From NCBI GenBank assembly GCA_020866945.1, contig JAJBVW010000100.1, positions 1 through 11,490 on the forward strand: a DNA stretch of 11,490 bases, read 5' to 3'. Positions 1 to 5,899 of the stretch are shown here, one piece after another (position 1 is the stretch's first letter; each line of letters opens with the position of its first letter). A program made the translations under genes and the position numbers. Origin of the DNA: Oscillospiraceae bacterium (GTDB taxonomy: Bacteria > Bacillota > Clostridia > Oscillospirales > Oscillospiraceae). The notes under the pieces are model-generated. The model saw only the letters and a program-made list of their open reading frames with translations. It had not been told where the DNA came from and did not search any database.

Positions 1-1
1 C

Positions 2-91
2 GAAAACGCCCGCTTCGCCCCGGTGGGCCGCCGGAAAAATTACTAAGAAAAACCCAGAGAGGACGCCATAATTATGACGTTGGTGATGTGA
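2..91 (+). CDS. rimI: 3' end of rimI, ribosomal protein S18 alanine N-acetyltransferase (partial, with in-frame TAA)
   Basis: RimI is a cytoplasmic GNAT-fold enzyme that acetylates the N-terminal alanine of ribosomal protein S18. Only the last 29 codons are in the window. Read in frame from base 2 they give ENARFAPVGRRKNY, a stop, then EKPREDAIIMTLVM and TGA at 89-91. This matches the family's C-terminal pattern (RRNYY ... REDAIIM), so the reading frame clearly continues past the TAA at 44-46, where a second Tyr (TAC) is expected. One base change, C to A at position 46, explains the stop. The gene ends 1 bp before the tsaD ATG, and rimI commonly sits with the tsa genes. A sequence or assembly error near the end is likelier than a truly truncated protein, but this cannot be settled here. 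Confidence 0.72.
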
Positions 92-92
92 T

Positions 93-1094
93 ATGCTTAT
101 TTTGTCCGTGTAATCGTCCTGTGATGAGACGGCGGTGGCGCTGGTGGAGGACGGGCGGCGGGTGCTGACCGACCAGATATTCTCCCAGGTGGCGCTGCAT
201 AAAATATACGGCGGCGTGGTGCCGGAAATTGCGGCCCGCAGCCATTTGGAGGTCATCGTCCAGCTGGCTGACCGGGCCTTGGCGGAGGCCGGGGTGTCCC
301 GCCGGGAGATAGACGCGGTGGCCTGCACCTATGCCCCCGGGCTTATCGGCGCGGTGCTGGTGGGGGTGAATTTCGCGAAAAGCGCGGCCCTGGCCCTGGG
401 CGTGCCGCTGATACCCGTCCACCATATCCGGGGCCATATCGCCGCGAATTATATCGCCTACCCGGAGCTGGAGCCGCCCTTTTTGTGCCTTGCCATTTCC
501 GGGGGCAACACCATGCTGGTGGACGTGCGGGGGTATACGGATATGCGCGTCCTGGGCCGGACGCGGGACGACGCGGCGGGAGAGTGCTTCGATAAATCTG
601 CCCGCGTCATGGGTCTGGGCTATCCCGGCGGCAAGCCCATCGACGACCTTTCCCAGACCGGGGACGACCGCCGCTATGACCTGCCGCGGCCTTATGTGGG
701 GGACAACCCCTTTGACATGAGCTTTTCCGGCCTGAAAACCAGCGTTGTGAACATCGTCCACCACTGTGAGCAGACCGGGGAACCGCTGGATAAGCCGGGC
801 CTCGCGGCGAGCCTTTGCCGGGCCGTGTCGGAATCTCTGGTGGGCCGCACCATGGAGGCGGCAAAAATGCTGGGCTATCAGCATATTGCCGTGGCCGGGG
901 GCGTTGCGGCCAATTCCCGCATACGCCGGGATTTTCAGACGGCGTGCGAGGAAGCTGGCAAGACCCTGTATACCCCGCCCATGCGTCTTTGCGGGGACAA
1001 CGGGGCCATGATCGGCGCCCAGGGCTATTATGAATACCTGGCGGGCACGCGGGCCGGCAGCGACTTAAACGCCTACGCCACAATGGAGCTTTGA
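93..1094 (+). CDS. tsaD: tRNA N6-adenosine threonylcarbamoyltransferase TsaD, with in-frame TAA at codon 7
   Basis: TsaD moves threonylcarbamoyl from TC-AMP to A37 of tRNAs that read ANN codons, acting with TsaB and TsaE. Starting at ATG 93 the frame reads MLILSV, stop, SSCDETAVALVEDG. The stop (TAA, 111-113) replaces the conserved Glu (GAA) of the E-[ST]-SCDET motif. After it the frame is open to TGA at 1092-1094. Visible marks are HHIRGH at residues 110-115 with metal-ligand histidines 111 and 115, AISGGNT, GGVAANSRIR, and CGDNGAMIG with the likely metal-ligand Asp302. Total length of 333 codons is normal. If the TAA is real, translation could restart only at GTG 135 (residue 15), losing the first nucleotide-binding loop, which should harm an enzyme essential in most bacteria. 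The gene lies 1 bp after rimI and 3 bp before tsaE. Confidence 0.93.
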
Positions 1095-1097
1095 GAT

Positions 1098-1523
1098 ATG
1101 GTCTATATAACAAATTCTGAGTGGGAGACGGAGGCGCTGGGAGAGCGATTCGGCGCGTCGGTGTCGGACGGCTCCGTGGCTGCGCTGTATGGCGATTTGG
1201 GCTGCGGCAAGACCGCCTTTGTCCGGGGCATGGCCCGGGGCATGGGCCTGGATGTACCGGTCACAAGCCCGACCTTTACCATTGTGAACGAGTACATAGG
1301 CCCTCGGAGCCTGTTCCATTTTGATATGTACCGCCTGTCCGACGCAGAGGAGCTATACGACATCGGCTGGGAGGACTATCTGGGCCGAAACGGCGTGTGC
1401 GCCGTGGAGTGGAGCGAGAACGTCTCCGGGGCCTTTGAGGGGGACGAGTATGTGATACGCTTTTCCAAGCTGTCTGATACACAGCGGGAAATTTCTATCG
1501 AAGGGGGGCCGCAGAAATGCTGA
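1098..1523 (+). CDS. tsaE: tRNA threonylcarbamoyladenosine biosynthesis ATPase TsaE
   Basis: TsaE is the small P-loop ATPase that resets the TsaB-TsaD complex between rounds of t6A synthesis on tRNA. The 141-residue product has the usual family length. It shows Walker A GDLGCGKT at residues 32-39 (most relatives have GAGKT, here Ala is Cys), SPTF at 57-60, HFDMYRL at 74-80, the DIGWEDYL segment at 88-95 and EWSE at 104-107, all in the expected order. The gene begins 3 bp after the tsaD stop and its end overlaps the start of tsaB by 7 bp (TGC TGA within ATGCTGATG), so the three genes are almost certainly co-transcribed and translationally coupled. Confidence 0.96.
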   Translation: MVYITNSEWETEALGERFGASVSDGSVAALYGDLGCGKTAFVRGMARGMGLDVPVTSPTFTIVNEYIGPRSLFHFDMYRLSDAEELYDIGWEDYLGRNGVCAVEWSENVSGAFEGDEYVIRFSKLSDTQREISIEGGPQKC

Positions 1524-2380
1524 TGCTGGCGCTGGAAAGCTCCGCCAAGGCCGCCTCCGCAGCCATATTTGAGGACGGGGCCATGCTTGGGCTGTCCGTG
1601 GCGAACGCCGGACTGACCCACAGCCGCACCCTGCTGCCGATGGCGGAGGCGCTGCTGAAAAACCTGGATAAGAAGCTGACAGACCTGGACGCGGTGGCTG
1701 TGGCTCAGGGGCCTGGCTCCTTCACGGGCCTGCGCATCGGCCTGTCTGAGGCCAAGGGCCTTTGCTGGGCGCTGGAAATTCCCGCCGTCGGCGTTTCCAC
1801 GCTGGAGGCGATGGCCTGGGGCGGGCCGGACAGGGAGGGAGCCATGCTCTGCTGCGCCATGGATGCCCGCCGCAGCCAGGTGTATAACGCGCTCTTCACG
1901 GTGGAAAACGGCTGCCCCCGGCGGCTGACGGCCGACCGGGCCATTGCTGTTGACGAGCTGAAAAACGAGTTAAAAGTATATCACAAGCCCTGGATTCTGC
2001 TTGGAGACGGGGCCGCTCTGTGCTATAATACTCTCAGCGAAGAGCCGGGTCTGACTCTGTATCTGGCCCCCGAGCCGCTGCGTATCCAAAGCGCCCGCGG
2101 CGTGGGCCTTGCGGCCAGGGACAAAGCCCCTGTTCCGCCGAAGGCGCTGCTGCCCGTCTATCTGCGCCTGAGCCAGGCGGAGCGGGAGCGGCAGGCGAGG
2201 ATGAAGGAACCGGCGAAGGAATACACAAAGATTTCAGAGGAGAGAAAACATGAAGCTCACAAAGAAGCTGCTGGCGCTGCTTTTGGCGGCGGCGCTGCTC
2301 GTTTGCGGCGGCTGTGCGCAGACGGAGGACGAGGAGGACGCAGCCGCCGGCGAAGCCGTGACGGTCGAGGACGCGGCTGA
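1517..2380 (+). CDS. tsaB: TsaB, t6A synthesis partner of TsaD, with an unusual C-terminal run-on
   Basis: TsaB is the inactive TsaD paralogue that dimerises with TsaD and is needed for t6A formation in bacteria. The N-terminus MLMLALESSAKAASAAIFED and the motif GPGSFTGLRIG (residues 65-75) are typical, as is the family's C-terminal LPVYLRLSQAERER at 212-225. Homologues normally end a few residues later, at about 220-240 aa. Here the frame continues to residue 287, and residues 245-287 lie in the out-of-frame start of the following lipoprotein gene, an overlap of 131 bp. That tail (Gly/Ala/Arg-rich) looks like a shadow translation. In other frames a TGA occurs near 2202 and another forms an ATGA overlap with the next start (2251-2253), so a lost stop or a one-base indel is plausible. 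The core protein looks intact; the true end is uncertain. Confidence 0.88.
   Translation: MLMLALESSAKAASAAIFEDGAMLGLSVANAGLTHSRTLLPMAEALLKNLDKKLTDLDAVAVAQGPGSFTGLRIGLSEAKGLCWALEIPAVGVSTLEAMAWGGPDREGAMLCCAMDARRSQVYNALFTVENGCPRRLTADRAIAVDELKNELKVYHKPWILLGDGAALCYNTLSEEPGLTLYLAPEPLRIQSARGVGLAARDKAPVPPKALLPVYLRLSQAERERQARMKEPAKEYTKISEERKHEAHKEAAGAAFGGGAARLRRLCADGGRGGRSRRRSRDGRGRG
2001..2029 (+). promoter_or_regulatory. Candidate extended -10 promoter inside tsaB
   Basis: TTGGAG at 2001-2006, a 17-bp spacer, then TATAAT at 2024-2029 preceded by TG at 2021-2022 (an extended -10). The -10 matches the sigma-A consensus exactly; the -35 matches only in its first three bases. It would start transcription near 2036 and serve the lipoprotein gene and upp, leaving a leader of about 215 nt within tsaB. 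Seen by eye only, inside coding sequence. Confidence 0.45.
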
Positions 2381-3686
2381 GACGGCGGAGGAAGCGACAG
2401 AGCCGCAGGAGACCGCAGAGCCGGAGGAGGAGTTTCCGACGGCGGCGGACTATTACGACTATATGCAGAGCGTTATTCTGGCCGAATACGACCTCGTGAC
2501 GACAGACCCGGTGGAGATCACGCTGGGAAGCGGAAAGACCTTTGAGGAGCCGCTGTGGACGCAGGGGGAGACCGGCATCATCGGTGCGGAAATTCACGAT
2601 TATGACGGGGACGGGAGCCTGGAAATGGCGGTTTTCTATCTTGTGAACTGCATGAGGTTTAACACCTATTTCGCCCCCTGGCTGTATGACACGGAAACCG
2701 GTGTTGACATCGACGACGAGCTGTATGAGCGGGCCTTTGTCATCTACGTCATCTATTATGACGCGAAGGACGGGGAAATCTCCCAAAGCAGCTATGACCA
2801 GTACATGATTCTGCCGACCGACGGCTGGGGCAATATCTCCATCGGCCTGGAAAAGGTGGGGGATGACTACTATCTTTTCGGGCATATGTACTCGGAAAAC
2901 CAGGCCACCTATGGGCCGACCTATACGTTGGTGGCCCAGCTTGGCGGGCGGGGCACCTTCACCTATGAGTATGCGACCGTGCCGTACTGGAACAGAACGC
3001 AAACGGAGATGAACGAGCTGCTCGGCATTGTGGAGCCACTGCAAATTCAGACCCTCTCCCTGTATGACGTGCTGGAAAGCTGCGATACCTCCGGCGCGGA
3101 GGCGTTTTATGACTCCGTGGAGGAGCGGGCGCTGTGCTATTTCGACATAGAATACACCGACTGGGACGGATATGATGTGACGGAAACCGTGACGGATTAC
3201 ACGAATCTGCGTCATTATCTCGAAACCGGGGGCCAGGACTGGACGGAGCGTGAGCTGCCGGAGGGCTATGAGCGGGAGGTCTCCGACGCCTCGGAAGACA
3301 TGATCGCCTTTGTGGAGGAGATTGACGCGGCGGCTGGCACCACCTTTGCGGCAGACGGCGTGAATATTCTGGACGACACGGACGGGATATATTACGCCAC
3401 CTTTGACAGCGATACCCTGACCCTGGCCCTTTACTGGGATTCGGAGGCCGGACGGCCCACGGACATCCGCATCAGTGAGCAGGAAAACAGCATCGGCACC
3501 GGCGTATGGTACGCGGCGAAGGACGCCATGCTGCAAAGCGACGTGTTCGGCTTCACGGCGGAGGAAATTGCGCCGCTTCTGGGCCAGGTCGGCTGGACGG
3601 ATTACACCATGGGCGTTTCCGTGGGGGACTATACCTGCATGATTTATCTGACCATCGAGGCGGGGATTTGGCTGTATCTGCAATAA
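2250..3686 (+). CDS. Predicted secreted lipoprotein of unknown function
   Basis: I do not recognise the family. The start is well supported by GAGGAG at 2237-2242, 7 nt before ATG. Residues 1-22 form a lipoprotein-type signal: a basic start with Lys at 2, 5 and 6, a Leu/Ala core, and Cys at 19 and 22. Cys22 after Gly-Gly is the likelier lipidated residue, though its -3 position is Cys rather than the usual Leu. Residues 24-65 are an acidic Glu/Ala/Thr linker. The remaining 410 residues look like a folded, soluble extracellular domain rich in Tyr, Asp and Glu. They hold one EF-hand-like loop, DYDGDGSLE, at 117-125, which may bind calcium. No catalytic motif is evident. The total length is 478 aa. 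It probably shares a transcript with upp, 33 bp downstream with no terminator between. Its placement among housekeeping genes gives no clue to function. Confidence 0.85.
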   Translation: MKLTKKLLALLLAAALLVCGGCAQTEDEEDAAAGEAVTVEDAAETAEEATEPQETAEPEEEFPTAADYYDYMQSVILAEYDLVTTDPVEITLGSGKTFEEPLWTQGETGIIGAEIHDYDGDGSLEMAVFYLVNCMRFNTYFAPWLYDTETGVDIDDELYERAFVIYVIYYDAKDGEISQSSYDQYMILPTDGWGNISIGLEKVGDDYYLFGHMYSENQATYGPTYTLVAQLGGRGTFTYEYATVPYWNRTQTEMNELLGIVEPLQIQTLSLYDVLESCDTSGAEAFYDSVEERALCYFDIEYTDWDGYDVTETVTDYTNLRHYLETGGQDWTERELPEGYEREVSDASEDMIAFVEEIDAAAGTTFAADGVNILDDTDGIYYATFDSDTLTLALYWDSEAGRPTDIRISEQENSIGTGVWYAAKDAMLQSDVFGFTAEEIAPLLGQVGWTDYTMGVSVGDYTCMIYLTIEAGIWLYLQ

Positions 3687-3719
3687 AAAACGGCATTATT
3701 ATACAAAGGAGCGAAAAAT

Positions 3720-4349
3720 ATGAGCAACGTAATGGTTTTTGACCACCCACTCATCCAGCATAAGCTGTCCATCCTGCGGGATGAGAAGACGAGCGTCAAG
3801 GAGTTTCGCGAGCTTGTCAGCGAGATTGCCCAGCTGATGTGCTATGAGGCCACGCGCGACCTGCCCCTGGAGGAGGTGCAGGTGCAGACCCCTGTGGACG
3901 TGGCGACCTGCCACCGCATTGCGGGAAAAAAGCTGGCCGTGGTGCCGATTCTGCGGGCCGGGCTTGGCATGGTGGACGGCATGGTGGCGATGATGCCAAA
4001 CGTCAAGGTGGGGCACATCGGCCTGTTCCGCGATCCGGAGACGCTGGAGCCGGTGAAGTATTATTTCAAAATGCCCCCCGACATCGCGGAGCGGGACGTT
4101 ATCATCGTTGACCCTATGCTGGCGACCGGCGGCAGCGCTTCGGCGGCGGCCACGTTTTTGAAGGAGGTGGGCGTGAAGAACATCAAGCTCATGTCCATCA
4201 TCGGCGCGCCGGAGGGCGTGGAGGCCATGCAGGCCGCCCACCCGGACGTGGACATCTTTGTCGCCGCCCTGGACGACCATCTGAACGATCACGGCTACAT
4301 CGTCCCCAGCCTCGGCGACGCGGGAGACCGGATATTCGGAACCAAGTGA
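3720..4349 (+). CDS. upp: Uracil phosphoribosyltransferase
   Basis: Upp joins uracil to PRPP to make UMP and pyrophosphate, the pyrimidine salvage step, in the cytoplasm. The 209-residue product has the standard length. The PRPP-binding motif VIIVDPMLATGGSA lies at residues 127-140, the PILRAGLGM segment at 76-84, and the C-terminal uracil-binding segment at 192-204 reads GYIVPSLGDAGDR. Most relatives have Gly where Ser197 stands here; this looks like a mild variant. The start is set by AAAGGAG at 3705-3711, 8 nt before ATG. No promoter of its own is obvious in the 33-bp gap after the lipoprotein gene, so co-transcription is likely. A hairpin follows 22 bp after the stop. Confidence 0.97.
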   Translation: MSNVMVFDHPLIQHKLSILRDEKTSVKEFRELVSEIAQLMCYEATRDLPLEEVQVQTPVDVATCHRIAGKKLAVVPILRAGLGMVDGMVAMMPNVKVGHIGLFRDPETLEPVKYYFKMPPDIAERDVIIVDPMLATGGSASAAATFLKEVGVKNIKLMSIIGAPEGVEAMQAAHPDVDIFVAALDDHLNDHGYIVPSLGDAGDRIFGTK

Positions 4350-4371
4350 CAACATAAGAAATATAATAATC

Positions 4372-4415
4372 GAGAGCTTGTTCAAAAAGCGGCGGCGCTT
4401 TTTGAACAGGCTCTC
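4372..4415. terminator. 19-bp hairpin between convergent upp and moeA
   Basis: Arms at 4372-4390 and 4397-4415 pair over 19 positions with one G-T wobble and a 6-nt loop (GGCGGC). The plus-strand flank (GTGCGTTATATGG) lacks a T-run. The minus-strand flank is moderately T-rich. It most likely ends transcripts from both converging genes, better for moeA. A dispersed palindromic repeat is the alternative. Confidence 0.68.
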
Positions 4416-4449
4416 GTGCGTTATATGGCGTTAAGTCTTGCAAATATGA

Positions 4450-5661
4450 TTATAATGTCTCCCGCAGCAGCTCCACGGAGATGGTCTCTCCGGCAGCCTT
4501 CGGCCCCTGGCCGGGGATGGTGGCATACATGGCGTCGGCGGTCAGCAGGACGCCGGAGCCTACGCTGCCATGGCCGCGCATATTCAGGGGCGTGGCGAGG
4601 AGCCTGTCACCCTCTTTTTGGAGGCGCAGCATACAGCACATGGACATGGGCGGCGCGCCTATCGGGGCGGTCAGCTCCGCCTGGACAGTTTCGCGCTTCG
4701 GCACGGGGACGCCCAGATATTTGCATATCAGAGGCTTTACGGCCCAGTCCAGGGTGTAAAAGGCCGCGAGCGCGGGGCCGGAGATGTTCAGCACCATTTT
4801 CCCCTCTATGACGGCGGCGGTCATGGGGCGTCCCGGCACGGCGGCCACGCCGCTGAACAGAAGCTGCCCCCGGCGCTTGAGGAGCTGGCCGCAGTAATCC
4901 TCCTGGCCCTTGGAGGTTCCGGCGTTCAGGATAATGATGTCAGTCTGGGGCAGAAGCTCGTCCAGCGTCCGCTCGATGGCGTCCGGGTCGTCCCGGTGGA
5001 TGGGGCAGGGGACAGGCTCCGCGCCCATCTCCTCCAGCAGGAGGGCGGCCATCAAGCTGTTGGTGTCAAAATTCTGGCCTCTGGCCAGTTCGGCCCCGAC
5101 GGGGACAAGCTCGCTGCCCGTGGGGACAAAGGCGACCTTCGGGCGGCGGCGAACGGGGGCCGCGTCGTACCCGCCCATGCCGATGACGGCGATGTCCAGC
5201 GCCGTCAGGCGTGTTCCCTTTTTGCAGAGGAGGGAATCCTTCTCCACCTGAGAGCCGGAGGGGCGGACGTTCAGGCCGGGGCGAATCTCCACGTCCGGCG
5301 CGAATATCAGGCCGCCGTCCGGCAGAACCTGCACCTGCTCAATGGGGACGACCGCGTCATATTTGTCGTCAAAATCGTCGCCGGTGTCGGCACGGGAATA
5401 TTCAAGACCGGGCCGCCAGCCGGTGCAGTCCGGCCTCCTGCCCTCGGCAAAATCGGCGGCGTTCACGGCCACGCCGTCCATGGCGGAGGCCCGCACGACG
5501 GGGATGTTATATTGGGCGAACACGTCCTGCGCCAGGACGCGGCCCCGGCAGGCGGCGAGAGGAACGGTCTCCTCCTCCGCCGCAAGCGTCCATGCGTCCA
5601 GCAGGATGGTCTGGGCCTCCGTCTTGGGGGTCAGAGGGCCTGTGGGGGACTTTGGCTTCAT
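4450..5661 (-). CDS. moeA: Molybdopterin molybdenumtransferase MoeA-like protein
   Basis: MoeA inserts molybdate into adenylylated molybdopterin to give active molybdenum cofactor. Visible motifs are SAMDGVAV at residues 59-66, a Gly/Pro-rich beta domain around 120-170, PTGSELVPVG at 180-189, and the MoCF-like region with NAGTSKGQEDY at 246-256 and PGRPMTA at 276-282. A beta-barrel C-terminal domain runs from about 320 to 403. Compared with E. coli MoeA, the GGVSVG and LPGNPVS segments are altered (AGTSKG; ISGPALAAF at 293-301), so this is a divergent branch. I chose ATG 5661 (403 aa) because AAAGGAG lies just upstream; the longer in-frame start at 5706 would put that site inside the gene. 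It stands alone here, with no other cofactor gene beside it, and ends 34 bp past the hairpin it shares with upp. Confidence 0.9.
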   Translation of the reverse strand: MKPKSPTGPLTPKTEAQTILLDAWTLAAEEETVPLAACRGRVLAQDVFAQYNIPVVRASAMDGVAVNAADFAEGRRPDCTGWRPGLEYSRADTGDDFDDKYDAVVPIEQVQVLPDGGLIFAPDVEIRPGLNVRPSGSQVEKDSLLCKKGTRLTALDIAVIGMGGYDAAPVRRRPKVAFVPTGSELVPVGAELARGQNFDTNSLMAALLLEEMGAEPVPCPIHRDDPDAIERTLDELLPQTDIIILNAGTSKGQEDYCGQLLKRRGQLLFSGVAAVPGRPMTAAVIEGKMVLNISGPALAAFYTLDWAVKPLICKYLGVPVPKRETVQAELTAPIGAPPMSMCCMLRLQKEGDRLLATPLNMRGHGSVGSGVLLTADAMYATIPGQGPKAAGETISVELLRETL

Positions 5662-5723
5662 CAGCTCCGCGCTCCTTTCATTATTATCTACTATTAAAAT
5701 ATACAAAAAAGCTATATGATGGG

Positions 5724-5776
5724 AAATAAAAACGGCAGCCGCGTCCGTCCCTGTCTGGACTTACACACTTCTGCCG
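5724..5776 (-). promoter_or_regulatory. Leader hairpin with T-tract before moeA (candidate attenuator)
   Basis: On the minus strand CGGCAG (5776-5771) pairs with CTGCCG (5738-5733) and is followed by TTTTTATTT (5732-5724), the layout of an intrinsic terminator. The 32-nt loop can form an inner GTCC/GGAC hairpin. It begins about 12 nt after the predicted start site of the 5795-5822 promoter and lies about 60 nt before the moeA start, so it should act in the moeA leader. I could not match it to a known riboswitch class. A short independent RNA is also possible. Confidence 0.45.
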
Positions 5777-5794
5777 CACAACCTGTCTGAGAAT

Positions 5795-5822
5795 ATTGTA
5801 ACACGCTTATTTGGGAAGTCAA
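5795..5822 (-). promoter_or_regulatory. Sigma-A-type promoter for moeA
   Basis: On the minus strand TTGACT (5822-5817), a 16-bp spacer and TACAAT (5800-5795). Each box differs from consensus at one position. The predicted start is near 5788, giving a leader of about 127 nt before moeA ATG 5661. No equally good promoter was found for the divergent surface-protein gene. Confidence 0.65.
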
Positions 5823-5899
5823 CCATATTTTTCTTTGGAAGGGAATATTTCGCCGCGTAGGGGTAAGAATAAGCATACAAACTACAGGAGGTTGTTTAC

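Noticed and set aside
44..113. Reassignment of TAA as a sense codon
   Set aside because: The two in-frame TAA codons would have to mean Tyr and Glu respectively, and TAA ends the lipoprotein, moeA and rpmA genes normally.
2034..3683. A 549-codon open frame antisense to the lipoprotein gene
   Set aside because: GC-rich shadow with no recognisable motif. The plus-strand gene has a good ribosome site and signal peptide.
4570..5697. A 375-codon open frame antisense to moeA
   Set aside because: Mirror of the MoeA coding frame; His/Gly/Arg-rich translation without motifs. MoeA motifs are clear on the minus strand.
5661..5706. Longer start for moeA at 5706
   Set aside because: It would put the AAAGGAG ribosome site inside the coding region and add 15 residues not typical of the family.
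5823..5899. A plus-strand promoter for the SLH-protein gene
   Set aside because: TTGGAA at 5835-5840 has only TAGGGG at the right distance, and other -10-like hexamers lack a -35. The gene must have a promoter here, but I cannot place it.
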